A stretch of 64,000 nucleotides of DNA from Microvirga lupini (GTDB lineage: Bacteria; Pseudomonadota; Alphaproteobacteria; Rhizobiales; Beijerinckiaceae), in contig NZ_JACHWB010000001.1 in NCBI RefSeq assembly GCF_014191055.1, positions 62,001 to 126,000 on the forward strand. The letters are read 5' to 3'. Below, one piece after another: positions 43,101-51,690 of the stretch; positions within the stretch are counted from its first letter, which is position 1; every line of letters starts with the position of its first letter. Below the pieces are notes generated by a model. That model did not search any database, was not told the DNA's origin, and saw only the letters and a program-made list of their open reading frames with translations. The translations under genes and the position numbers were made by a program.

Positions 43101-45232
43101 CCACCACCGGCGCGGGTGTCATGGTCGGCGGAGCGGCATCGTCCCTGATCCTGACCGGCACTCTTGCCGACATCAACGCCTTCATCGCAGCGAGCAACGT
43201 CATCTATGCGCCCCCGGCCAATGGCACAGGTACATATGTGCTGACCGTCTCGATCAACGATGGCGGCAACTCCGGCTCGGGTGGGCCACTGAGCCATACG
43301 GAAACGGTGAACCTCTATGTCTCTGCCGTGAACGACGCGCCCGCCGCTTCGTCACCGGGCAGCATCGCGGTGATCGAGGATACGGCGACCGCGCTGACCG
43401 GGATCAGCTTCGCGGACGTCGATGCCGGATCGGCACCGGTGATCGTGACCCTGAGCGTTCCGGCAGGATCTCTGTCTGCCACCAGTCGGTCGGGCGTCAC
43501 CATCGGCGGTACGTCGTCCGCCTTGACGCTGACGGGTAGCGTCGCGGACATCAACGCGTTCATCGCAGCGAGCGGCGTGATCTACACCCCTGCCGCGAAC
43601 GACCATGGAACGCGGGTCCTGATGGTGTCGATCGACGATGTGGGCAATATGGGATCGGGCGGCGCGCTGAGCCACACCCAAACCGTCGATCTCCACGTGT
43701 CCGCCGTGAACGACGTTGCGGTCATCGGAGGCACGGATGCCGGATCGGTTGCGGAGAACGGCACGCCGATCGCGACCGGCCTTCTGACGGTTACCGACGA
43801 GGACGCGGGCGAGGCCGGCTTCAAGGCTCAGGCCGACGCGCAAGGCACCTACGGCACCTTCTCCTTCGATGCCATTCATGGCAAGTGGACCTATGTGCTC
43901 GACAACGAGGCCGAGAAGACCAAGGCCCTGCGCTCCGGCGAGGTCGTCACGGAGACCTTCACGGTCGAGACCCTTGACGGGACCGTGAAGACCGTGAGCG
44001 TGAAGGTGAAAGGCGACGGCACGCTCGTGGGTGGCGTGGAGGTGACGACCGAGACGATCGTTTATCCGGACGGCAGCGCGGGCCAGACCCTCACCATCCC
44101 CATCATGACGGCGGGAAGCGGCCCGTCCAACATTCCATTGGTGAGCGCGGGTGGGCAACCGGTGCTCCTGGCGCAGATGCCCGTGGGCTTCGGCCTGCAG
44201 GCGAGTGGCCCGTCGGCGCCCAAGACCGCCGGCACCTCGCTGGCCGACCTGATCCGGGAAATCAAGGCGCACAGCCTTGCCGGCTCGGCCGATCAGGGCC
44301 AACTCACCGGAGGCGGCTCCGGCTTCCTCGGCGGCCTGCCGGCGAACACGCCTCTGCTCGTGCAAACCCTGGTTCCAGTCTTGGCTGCGGGCAGCACGAC
44401 ACCCCCTGGTCAACCCCTGGTGATCAGCGGGAATGCCAATCCCGGCACGCCGGCAACGGCGCTCGTCATCGATGCCGGAGGCCTGCCAACAGGGACGCAG
44501 CTGCAGCTGCAGAACGTGGAGTTCGCGGCCATTATCGGCAGCATCAGGGTCACTGGCGGAGCAGGCTCCCAGGTGGTCTTCGGCGACAGCGCCAGCCAGC
44601 ACATGGTGCTGGGGGCCGACGACGACGAGCTGCATGGCGGCGGAGGGAACGATTATGTCGGCTCGCGTGGCGGTGACGACAGGCTCTATGGCGATGGCGG
44701 CAACGACACCGTCTCGGGCGGCATCGGCAACGACCGCCTGTGGGGCGGCACCGGTCAGGACCGGCTGCTCGGCGGCTCGGGCCGTGACCGCCTCGACGGT
44801 GGGGCGGGCCATGACACGCTGAAGGGCGATCGTGGCAATGATTGGCTCACCGGCGGCCTCGGCCGTGACAAGCTCTGGGGCGGTTCCGGAAAGGATGTCT
44901 TCGACTTCAACTCGGCCAAGGAGAGCAAGGTCGGGTTGCAGCGTGACGTGATCTATGACTTCAAGTCGGGTCAGGACCGGATCGACCTGCGCGGCATTGA
45001 TGCCAACGAGCGGCTCAAGGGCAATCAGGCCTTCAGCTGGACCGGCACGAAAGTGCCGTTCCTGCACCCGGGCGAAGCGGCCTCCCACTTCATGACGGCT
45101 GGCTTCACCGGGCAGGCAGGGGAGCTGCGTTACGACCGAGGCATCCTGATGGGCGACACCGACGGCAACGGCCGGGCCGACTTCGAGATCCGGGTGATCG
45201 GCAAGCTCACCTTCGATGACGTGATCCTCTAA
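40157..45232 (+). CDS. Giant RTX adhesin with cadherin-like tandem repeats (about 1691 residues)
   Basis: A secreted surface protein with no Sec signal; it starts MAGSLEGIQVKITFSLQGWF. After an N-terminal beta domain come cadherin/VCBS-like domains (VNDAP hinges). Then follow five tandem 126-residue repeats (from 41816) of the form VNDAPVVTVPGSIAVTEDT...GSGGSLSDTKTVSLAIAA, and a VCBS domain (GSVAENGTPIATGLLTVTDED). About ten RTX nonapeptides follow (GGGGNDYVG to GGSGKDVFDF, 44634-44910), and a serralysin-like C terminus ends in TFDDVIL. Ca2+ stiffens such proteins outside the cell, and type I secretion through HlyBD/TolC is expected (not in window). A role in adhesion or biofilm is inferred. 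Confidence 0.88.
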   Translation: MAGSLEGIQVKITFSLQGWFVFEAPYEFTSVVVGAGAELVVPLSARILSDTDNDGDMEPVQGDNGLLRGTMTVDISGNQVFAQFEGTAQPAGFTIKIEGLAPTGVAPGTITDQGSMNGVNAVYAPTYNVSTKTLTYNWFFMGFQPGTKVDQTVFYDNLLEDAPEAVDDAFSAKAGVTLAGKNVLANDKDLDNLGSLGIVDPQTITHVNGEAAGVGRWTDLFGGGRVLLNADGTLQFSDDGDFADLAAGQIRTTSFQYTVTDSTGRSDTATTTITVEGVNDAPTASNLTQTIAAVEDGGAVPLGDIVVTDADVGDTVTATLTLSQPQAGALSVIPVGSATPTYNPSTGVWMVTGSVADVNAALAAVTFTPAPNWDKPVSIATQIRDVAGSGPANGTITVNVTPANDAPQLADRNLSLTVAEDAGPPAAGQAMGLLVSDLAGGISDVDTASSRGIAIVGADASNGTWWFSINGGASWSALGTPSQNAARLLAADGATRLYFEPNADFNGTVPVGLTIRAWDQSTGSNGGTTNIGATGGTSPFSTQTDTVALDVLSVNDAPVATVPGLIAVTEDAATALAGISFSDKDADSGNVTVTFSVPAGTLSAVSGAGVAVGGTASALTLTGTIAGINAFIASGNITYNPLANDTATRILSVSINDNGNAGSGGSLSETKAVPLTIAAVNDAPVVTVPGSIAVTEDTASALTGISFSDVDAGSANVTVTLSIAAGSLAAVSGAGVTVGGTGSALTLTGSITSINAFIAASNVTYTSDANGTGSRVLTVSIDDGGNAGSGGSLSDTKTVSLAIAAVNDAPVVTVPGSIAVTENTPAALTGIIVSDIDAGAGNVTVTLGISGGSLSASSGAGVMVGGTASSLMLTGSIADINAFIAASRITYTPSLNDSGTRVLTVSMNDDGNTGSGGARTHTQTVDLEIAAVNDAPVATVPASISVTEDTPAALTGIAFSDIDAGSAPVTVTLAVPAGALSATTGAGVMVGGAASSLILTGTLADINAFIAASNVIYAPPANGTGTYVLTVSINDGGNSGSGGPLSHTETVNLYVSAVNDAPAASSPGSIAVIEDTATALTGISFADVDAGSAPVIVTLSVPAGSLSATSRSGVTIGGTSSALTLTGSVADINAFIAASGVIYTPAANDHGTRVLMVSIDDVGNMGSGGALSHTQTVDLHVSAVNDVAVIGGTDAGSVAENGTPIATGLLTVTDEDAGEAGFKAQADAQGTYGTFSFDAIHGKWTYVLDNEAEKTKALRSGEVVTETFTVETLDGTVKTVSVKVKGDGTLVGGVEVTTETIVYPDGSAGQTLTIPIMTAGSGPSNIPLVSAGGQPVLLAQMPVGFGLQASGPSAPKTAGTSLADLIREIKAHSLAGSADQGQLTGGGSGFLGGLPANTPLLVQTLVPVLAAGSTTPPGQPLVISGNANPGTPATALVIDAGGLPTGTQLQLQNVEFAAIIGSIRVTGGAGSQVVFGDSASQHMVLGADDDELHGGGGNDYVGSRGGDDRLYGDGGNDTVSGGIGNDRLWGGTGQDRLLGGSGRDRLDGGAGHDTLKGDRGNDWLTGGLGRDKLWGGSGKDVFDFNSAKESKVGLQRDVIYDFKSGQDRIDLRGIDANERLKGNQAFSWTGTKVPFLHPGEAASHFMTAGFTGQAGELRYDRGILMGDTDGNGRADFEIRVIGKLTFDDVIL
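41816..43705 (+). repeat. Five tandem 378-bp repeats inside the RTX adhesin gene
   Basis: The codons for VNDAP recur at 41816, 42194, 42572, 42950 and 43328, each exactly 378 bases apart; a sixth, divergent hinge (VNDVAV) is at 43706. Each unit encodes 126 residues. The copies differ at many positions, so they are not a recent amplification, but their exact length suggests selection or gene conversion keeping them in step. Confidence 0.93.
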
Positions 45233-45242
45233 AACTCATGGC

Positions 45243-45265
45243 CGGGCAGGATGCGATCCTGCCCG
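45243..45265 (+). terminator. Terminator-like hairpin after the RTX adhesin
   Basis: Stem CGGGCAGGAT / ATCCTGCCCG with loop GCG, starting 11 bases after the stop. There is no long T run, so it may work with Rho or as a stabilising structure. Confidence 0.6.
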
Positions 45266-45337
45266 AGCCTGTTGTCGCGCTGCGACAGAATTTTCATGCA
45301 TCCTGATTTATGGTCCGACGCTACCTCGGAGATCCTG

Positions 45338-46105
45338 ATGAAGTCCCTCGTCTTGTCCATGTCCGCCCTGATCGCCACCACCGCCGTGACCGCAGCCGCC
45401 GACCTGCCGGGCCGGACCGCGCTCCTGCCTCCGGTGCAGGCCGTGCCGGCGGTCAGCTGGAGCGGCTTCTATGCCGGTGTGCACGGGGCCTGGATCAGCG
45501 ACGGCGGAGAGGCGGAGCGCAGCGGCGTCTCCGGCGTCGCAGCCGATGCGCTGCCTGCCCGTCTTGGCCTGAGTGACTCCGGCCTGGGAGGAGGTGCCCA
45601 GATCGGCTACCTGTGGCAGTTCGGCAGCCTCGTGGCGGGTCTAGAGACGGATCTGACCGCCATGGATGTGGGCCGCTCCCGCAGCAGCCTGGGGGCAGAC
45701 GGTGCTGTCTCCCTGCGCACGGACCTGAGTTCGCAGATGAACTGGTTCGGCACAGTCAAGGGGCGGCTCGGTGTCTCGATGCCCGGCCTGCTGCCGATCG
45801 TGCAGCAGTCGCTCTTCTATGTGACGGCCGGTCTGGCCTATGCCCAGGTCGAGCACCAGGGGCAGATCACGGTGGTGCCGGCGGGCATCGGCCCGCAGGC
45901 GAGCGGCGACGAGTGGACCATGGGCTTCGTGGTCGGCGGCGGCACGGAGCACATGCTGACACAGAACATCTCCATCAAGACCGAGACGCTCTACTACAAT
46001 CTGGAGGACGAGAGCCTGACGCTGGCTCGCGCAGGGGAGCAAGCGGTCTATCGCTTCCAGAACGACGGCTGGATCAGCCGCGTGGGCGTCAACGTGCGAT
46101 TCTGA
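45338..46105 (+). CDS. Outer-membrane beta-barrel protein (Omp25/31-like)
   Basis: A 255-residue protein with a signal peptide (MKSLVLSMSALIATTAVTAAADL) and the typical SWSGFYAGVHGAW start of the OmpA-like beta-barrel family. It has alternating aromatic strands and a terminal F (GWISRVGVNVRF) as required for BAM insertion. ATG 45338 has GGAG 7 bases upstream. It follows the adhesin gene in the same direction. Porin-like or anchoring roles are possible. Confidence 0.88.
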   Translation: MKSLVLSMSALIATTAVTAAADLPGRTALLPPVQAVPAVSWSGFYAGVHGAWISDGGEAERSGVSGVAADALPARLGLSDSGLGGGAQIGYLWQFGSLVAGLETDLTAMDVGRSRSSLGADGAVSLRTDLSSQMNWFGTVKGRLGVSMPGLLPIVQQSLFYVTAGLAYAQVEHQGQITVVPAGIGPQASGDEWTMGFVVGGGTEHMLTQNISIKTETLYYNLEDESLTLARAGEQAVYRFQNDGWISRVGVNVRF

Positions 46106-46548
46106 GTTCCGCGTATTGAGCTCCGAAAAGGGGAGCACACTTTGGTAACCCAACCTGCTCACCTGTCGTAAGCAATCATAGGGCACGGCCGGTATCGTTG
46201 TTGTGGGAGGCGCACGCCGCATCGGTGCTGTGACAGCATGAGCGCGCAAGGCGAAGGTATCAAATTGGCTCGGGGTGGAAGAAGTGTTTTGGTCTGCTCA
46301 TGAGATGGTGAGCGGACCTTCATTTCATTTGCTGTTCGTTACTCTTTGACCCAGTGCAGACAGTCTCTTCACCTGGGTCGCGTACTCGCCTGAATTTGAG
46401 CATTGTTCGAAAAGCGGTCCGAACGCTTGCATGGCATTCTCGCGTCACAAGCTGTTGCGGGCTGAGAACGTTCCATTGGTTAGGATTTTCTTCCGGTAGG
46501 CTTAGATCATCGAAAAGACTATGATCACAGGAACCCAAGGGGTTTGCT
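46106..46548. other. 443-base region with no gene recognised
   Basis: No protein-like open frame with a start signal and no RNA gene was recognised on either strand. A small hairpin, CTCCGAAAAGGGGAG, lies just after the Omp gene (about 46120). Codon-like bias is absent and GC is lower than around it. It may hold the promoter of the FecR-VWA gene, whose SD (AAGGGG) is 6 bases before GTG 46549. Confidence 0.45.
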
Positions 46549-49260
46549 GTGTACCAATCCGGGGACGGCGCCACTGTTTTTGACATCCGCATCGACGCCA
46601 CGGATGCGGCGAGCCGTGCTGCTGACTCAGATTCCGCAATCTTGTTTCCTGACCGGGATCTTCTTTTCAACGCAGGTTTCAGAAGATCAGGAGCCGATCT
46701 CCTGCTCACAGGACCCGAGGCAAGTGCTGTTCTCCTAGGGTTCTTCAAAGACGAACGGCGCCTCAGCATTGTAACGCCGGAGGGGGCAAGCCTTACGGGC
46801 GCGACAGTCGAAGTGCTGGCAGGTCCGGATGCGTCAGGTCAGTATGCGCAAATGGGTGCTGCAGCGGCCCTGGAATCGATCGGCCGCGTCGAGAAAGCGT
46901 CAGGGTCCGTCACCGTTCTGCGGAACGGCGTCTCGATCGCGCTTCGACTTGGCGATGCCGTTGCGAAGGGCGACGTGTTGCAAACCGGTCCGAGCTCGGC
47001 CCTGACGATCAAGTTCAACGACGGCACAGTCTTCACCCTATCCTCCAGCGCCCGCATGGTGCTGAACGACATGGTCTATTCCGCCGATTCCAACGCAAAC
47101 TCGGCGCTCTTGACGCTGGTTCAGGGCGTGATCGGGTTCGTTGCGGGACGCGTCGCCAAGACCGGCGATCTCAGGATCGATACGCCGGTCGCCACGATGG
47201 CCATCAGAGGGACGGCCGTTCAGACGGAGATTGCGGCCGCCAGCGGAACGACGCGATTCTCCCTGCTCACCGAGCCGGACGGAAGCGTCGGTTCGATTAT
47301 TCTCCTGGACAAGAACAACCCATCCCGCGTGATCGCATCGATGTCGGATGCCCGCGTCGCGACTCTCCTGACGCCGGTGTCCGGTTCCGAACCGCGGGTC
47401 ACGCAAATCACCAAGACGAACGATGAGATCCGGGGCGAAGGCGATTTCGTGAGGGATCTGTACCGGTTCTTTTCTCCAGAGCCACGGCAGAGGAGGGGCA
47501 GCAGCGATCCTGATGATGCTCTCATCGTGCCAGTGAATTTGCCCCAGCCTGTCGATCTGCTCGATCCTTCGAAGTTTTTCGTAGCGCCTCCATCTTTAGA
47601 GAGCGCTTCATCGCGCAATGTGATCCCTCCCTCTCCCATCACGACCCCTGCACCGATCCGGGGTGCCGCAGTGGAGGATGGACCGGTTGCGCGGCTTGGC
47701 ACATTGCCGGCTTCCAACGTATCCGATTCAGGAACGCCCCCGCGCGTGATAGTGCCAAATTCACTGCCTCCCGGCGTGACCTATCTCTCAGGTGCGCGAA
47801 GTTTTCGCCTGGACCCAACACATCCGGCTTACCAGCACCTCGGCGTCGGAGAAACACAGTCGGTCACGGTCGATTATGTTCTGGTCTTCAACGGTGATAC
47901 CGATGTGCCGGTATCGGTGACCTGGGTTGTCGATGGTCGAAACGATGCTCCCCTTGCAAGGGACGATCGCATCGGCGCTGTTGCGGAGGACGGACGCACG
48001 GTGGCCGTCGTGCTGGCCAACGATCGCGATATCGATGGCGATGCCCTCCGTCTGGTTCGCTGGACCGCTCCATCCGAAGGATCCGTGAGTCTGGATGCAA
48101 AAGGCAACCTCGTTTTTGATCCCGGCAGCCGCTTCAAGGCTCTCAGTGCCGGTGAAACCGCAACGGTGGAGTTTACCTATACGGTGAGCGATGGAAATGG
48201 AGGAACCGATACGGCAACCGTGACTCTGCAGGTGCGTGGGGAGGGAACTTTCACGTCTCCCCATCAGATTGTTCTCGACACGGAGATTCTCGAATTCAAT
48301 CAACAGACCGTCTCTCTCTCCGTCGATGCGCCGACAGCTACAACGGCGGCGACAGCGGATCTGGAGCTGATCATCGGCCTTGGTCCGGTCCTGCAGCCGC
48401 AGATGAACATCGTCTATCTGATCGACATCTCAGGCAGCACCTCGGACAGGTTCGAGGGAGCCACGGTCGGTGATCTCAATGGCGATGGCCGTTCAAACAC
48501 CATTCTCGATGCGGAGATCGCGGGTTTGATCGCGCTGACCGAGCGGGTGAGAGGTCTCGGTTTCTCCTCCTCCGACGTTACGGTAACGATCATTCCCTTC
48601 AACGGGAGTGCCGACCCTGCCGATTCCGGGGAGCCTGGTCAGATTGGCGTGAATGCCGCGACATTCAACCTGGGACAGGCCGGAGATGGAGCAATCGCCA
48701 CCTATCTCAGAGGCCTTGATGCAGACGGCGAGACGAACTTCGCCAACGCTCTACAGGCAGCCAATCACCGCCTGCAGAATCTTGACCAGGGAGGCGAGGC
48801 AAACTTCCTGTATTTTCTCTCTGACGGTCGGTGGCAGGGTTCTGTCGATGCCGAGATCGCAACCCTGACCGACCAGTTCGGGGCGACGATCACCGCTCTT
48901 GGTGTCGGTGATAACGCCGATCTTTCGCAACTGGATGACATCGACAACACGGGTGGGGCCTCCCTGCTGATATCCCCCGAGCAGATCGATGTCTCCGTTC
49001 TAGGATCGCCTCTGCCAAGCGGGACGATCACCGATGTCGACGTATTCGTGAACGGCAGGAACATCGCCGAGATCGGTCGAGAGGATCTCATTCTGACGCC
49101 GCAAGGATGGATTTTGAACGCATCCATCGACGGGTTGCGTCGGCTTGCCGGCGATCAGAACGCTGTATCGGCGACGGTCAAGTTCGACAGTGGTGAAGTG
49201 CTCGTGGCCGGGCTGACCATTGCAGGAGCTCTGCCCCGTTCGACCGATGGAATCTTGTGA
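46549..49260 (+). CDS. FecR-domain / cadherin-like / VWA-domain protein
   Basis: A 903-residue protein. Residues about 110-240 are a FecR domain (GDAVAKGDVLQTGPSSALTI, then GVIGFVAGRVAKTGDLRIDTP, and ATMAIRGTAVQTE). A cadherin-like Ig domain lies near residues 460-560 (VLANDRDIDGDALRLVRW ... FTYTVSDGNGGTDTA). A VWA domain near 620-790 has the MIDAS DISGSTS and the later FLSDGRWQG. There is no obvious Sec signal or RTX motif, so the export route is unclear. The GTG start 46549 has AAGGGG 6 bases upstream. The gene is followed by a CHASE2 cyclase, a pairing seen in other proteobacteria. Confidence 0.82.
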   Translation: MYQSGDGATVFDIRIDATDAASRAADSDSAILFPDRDLLFNAGFRRSGADLLLTGPEASAVLLGFFKDERRLSIVTPEGASLTGATVEVLAGPDASGQYAQMGAAAALESIGRVEKASGSVTVLRNGVSIALRLGDAVAKGDVLQTGPSSALTIKFNDGTVFTLSSSARMVLNDMVYSADSNANSALLTLVQGVIGFVAGRVAKTGDLRIDTPVATMAIRGTAVQTEIAAASGTTRFSLLTEPDGSVGSIILLDKNNPSRVIASMSDARVATLLTPVSGSEPRVTQITKTNDEIRGEGDFVRDLYRFFSPEPRQRRGSSDPDDALIVPVNLPQPVDLLDPSKFFVAPPSLESASSRNVIPPSPITTPAPIRGAAVEDGPVARLGTLPASNVSDSGTPPRVIVPNSLPPGVTYLSGARSFRLDPTHPAYQHLGVGETQSVTVDYVLVFNGDTDVPVSVTWVVDGRNDAPLARDDRIGAVAEDGRTVAVVLANDRDIDGDALRLVRWTAPSEGSVSLDAKGNLVFDPGSRFKALSAGETATVEFTYTVSDGNGGTDTATVTLQVRGEGTFTSPHQIVLDTEILEFNQQTVSLSVDAPTATTAATADLELIIGLGPVLQPQMNIVYLIDISGSTSDRFEGATVGDLNGDGRSNTILDAEIAGLIALTERVRGLGFSSSDVTVTIIPFNGSADPADSGEPGQIGVNAATFNLGQAGDGAIATYLRGLDADGETNFANALQAANHRLQNLDQGGEANFLYFLSDGRWQGSVDAEIATLTDQFGATITALGVGDNADLSQLDDIDNTGGASLLISPEQIDVSVLGSPLPSGTITDVDVFVNGRNIAEIGREDLILTPQGWILNASIDGLRRLAGDQNAVSATVKFDSGEVLVAGLTIAGALPRSTDGIL

Positions 49261-49397
49261 GGGAATATGCCGCGGCCGCACTCTCTCCTGGGGTGGCTTC
49301 ATGACCGTTTCGTCCCACGGGCCATAAAGGTGAAACCCGACCATTGCCGGCACGGTCCCGCTCAGGCACGAGAGCCAGTTCTCGCGGAATTCCAGTC

Positions 49398-51620
49398 ATG
49401 TCGCATCTTTTGAAAGAGAGGTGGCGCTTCGGAACCGGCCGGATTGTCGGTCTTTTGCTCCTCGTGGGCCTGCTGGTGCTCCGGATTCTGGATCCGGGAC
49501 TCGTTGAGGCTGTTCGCCTGAAGTCGCTCGATATCTATCAGCTGATCTATCCACGCGCCGAGCGTCAGGACCTCGTCGCGATCGTGGATATCGACGAGCA
49601 GAGCCTGCGGGCTTTGGGGCAATGGCCATGGCCTCGCACGATCATGGCCGAGATGGTTGCGAGGATCGTCGAAGCCGGTGGAACTGTCATCGGCTTCGAT
49701 GTGCTTTTTCCGGAACCTGATCGCAGCTCGCCAGAGGTCGCGGCCGAGACCTTTCAAGGGTTGGATGACGACACGCGCGAGAAGCTCCGGCACATGCCCA
49801 GCAACGATACAATCTTTGCCGATGCCATTCGAGCCTCCACGGTGGTGCTCGGACGTTCAGGGTATCGTGTTTCAGGGGCAGTACCCACCGCTGAGGCGGG
49901 GATCCAGACGGGGGTTGCCACACTCGGGCCTGACCCACGCTCCTACCTCGTCGATTTCCCGCATTTGCTGCGAAATATCCCCGTTCTTGATGAGGCTGCC
50001 CGAGGGCATGGCATGTTCTCGGTTGCTCCCGACCGGGATGGCGTCGTTCGCCGCGTGCCGGTCATTGCAGTGGCTGACGGAACCATCGTTCCTTCGCTCT
50101 CGCTTGAAATGCTCAGGGTCGCCAGCGGATCGGACGCAGTTCTTGTCAAGACGGATCCGAGTGGTGTCCGGAGCGTCGGAGTAGGCGCGTTCGAGATCCC
50201 AACAGATGGAAAGGGAAGGGTCTGGCTTCACTACTCACCTCCCAGCCGGAGCAGATACATCTCTGCCATCGACCTTCTACGCGGCGGAATGCCCACCGAT
50301 ATCCTGGCGGGTAAGATGGTGCTCATCGGGACCTCGGCAGCCGGTCTTTTCGATCTCAAGGTCACCCCAGTTCACCCGGCGCTGCCGGGGGTGGAATTGC
50401 ATGCCCAGCTTCTGGAGAGTGCGCTCACAGGAGCGACACTGAACCGGCCCAGCTACACAGCTTTCGTTGAACTTTCGCTCACAGCGCTGATGAGTCTGCT
50501 GCTGATTATCCAGGCACCGAGGGTGAACGCCGGAACTCTCTTCGCTCTCGGCGGCGCCACTGCCGCGGTCACGATGGGGGTGCTGTGGTATTGCTTCACA
50601 GGCCTCGATCTTCTCATCGATTACACCTTCCCCCTGATCTCCAGCTTCCTGGTTTACGCTGTTCTCGTCTGCACCAACTATGTAACCGTTTCCGCGGATC
50701 GCTTCCGGATCAGATCTGCCTTCAGCCAGTATCTCTCCCCTGATCTGGTTGAGCAGCTGGCGCAATCGCCGGAGAAGCTGACCCTTGGCGGAGAACAACG
50801 TGAGCTGACGGTCCTGTTCTCGGACGTGCGAGGTTTTACGGCCATTTCCGAGCTCTACAAGGATGATCCGCAGGGGCTGACGACGCTCATCAATCGGCTC
50901 TTCACCCCACTGACACGGGACATCGTGGACCGCCGTGGCACAATCGACAAATACATGGGCGATGCGATCATGGCTTTCTGGAATGCTCCGCTCGCCGATG
51001 CCAATCATGAGCTGAACGCATGCGAGGCGGCCTTTGCGATGCTGGAGAGCCTGAGGGTTCTCAATGAACAGCGCCAGAAAGAATCCAGTGACGATCAGAT
51101 GGTTCCGCCGCTTCGGATCGGGATCGGCTTGAATACGGGCTTGTGCGTCGTCGGCAACTTCGGATCCGATCTCCATTTCAACTATTCGGTCTTGGGCGAC
51201 ACCGTCAATCTGGCATCCCGTCTTGAGGAGCTCACCAAGCAGTATGGTGTTCCTATCCTCATCGGTGAGAAGATCGCACAGGCTGTCCGTACTCACTTCG
51301 CTGTACTCGAAGTCGATTATCTGCAGGTGAGGGGAAAACGCGATCTGGAGCGGATTTTCACGATCCTCGGCCACGCCGATGTGATTGGACAATCTGACTT
51401 CGTGGAGCTGGTCGAACGAAATGAAGCCATGCTCGCAGCCTATCGCCGGTGTGACTGGCCGCAGGCGCTCGAGGCAATTCTCATGTGCAGAGAGCTGGGT
51501 AAGAAGTTTGGCCTGGATGATTATTACGAACTCTACATTCAGCGCATTCGGCACCGGGCCGATGCTTCAGTGTCGTCGAGCGAAGGGGCTGCGGTTTCGT
51601 CATGGTTGCAGAAACTATGA
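49398..51620 (+). CDS. Adenylate/guanylate cyclase with extracellular CHASE2 sensor
   Basis: A 740-residue membrane receptor. An N-terminal helix (GRIVGLLLLVGLLVLRIL) is followed by a CHASE2 domain in the periplasm (DIYQLIYPRAERQDLVAIVDIDEQSL; GKMVLIGTSAAGLFDLKVTP). Three membrane helices follow (around residues 355-435), then a class III cyclase domain in the cytosol (LFSDVRGFTAISE; KYMGDAIMAFWNAP; GDTVNLASRLEELTK). Metal-binding Asp residues are present in both positions. The product is probably cAMP; the residue pattern was not enough to exclude cGMP. ATG 49398 was chosen. The gene follows the FecR-VWA gene by 137 bases, which suggests that protein provides the sensed signal. Confidence 0.9.
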   Translation: MSHLLKERWRFGTGRIVGLLLLVGLLVLRILDPGLVEAVRLKSLDIYQLIYPRAERQDLVAIVDIDEQSLRALGQWPWPRTIMAEMVARIVEAGGTVIGFDVLFPEPDRSSPEVAAETFQGLDDDTREKLRHMPSNDTIFADAIRASTVVLGRSGYRVSGAVPTAEAGIQTGVATLGPDPRSYLVDFPHLLRNIPVLDEAARGHGMFSVAPDRDGVVRRVPVIAVADGTIVPSLSLEMLRVASGSDAVLVKTDPSGVRSVGVGAFEIPTDGKGRVWLHYSPPSRSRYISAIDLLRGGMPTDILAGKMVLIGTSAAGLFDLKVTPVHPALPGVELHAQLLESALTGATLNRPSYTAFVELSLTALMSLLLIIQAPRVNAGTLFALGGATAAVTMGVLWYCFTGLDLLIDYTFPLISSFLVYAVLVCTNYVTVSADRFRIRSAFSQYLSPDLVEQLAQSPEKLTLGGEQRELTVLFSDVRGFTAISELYKDDPQGLTTLINRLFTPLTRDIVDRRGTIDKYMGDAIMAFWNAPLADANHELNACEAAFAMLESLRVLNEQRQKESSDDQMVPPLRIGIGLNTGLCVVGNFGSDLHFNYSVLGDTVNLASRLEELTKQYGVPILIGEKIAQAVRTHFAVLEVDYLQVRGKRDLERIFTILGHADVIGQSDFVELVERNEAMLAAYRRCDWPQALEAILMCRELGKKFGLDDYYELYIQRIRHRADASVSSSEGAAVSSWLQKL

Positions 51621-51690
51621 TAGGTGAAACTGCACTCATTCAGGGCCTGCGATGATGTCGACCGGCCGCCGGTTTTCCAGCAAAACCGGC

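Noticed and set aside
41816..43705. CRISPR array
   Set aside because: The repeats are 378 bp, coding and without unique spacers.
41321..45088. Long open frames on the minus strand across the RTX adhesin (about 650 and 580 codons)
   Set aside because: They mirror the repeats on the plus strand, are full of Arg/His/Asp/Gly composition typical of antisense reading in GC-rich DNA, and have no SD or family resemblance.
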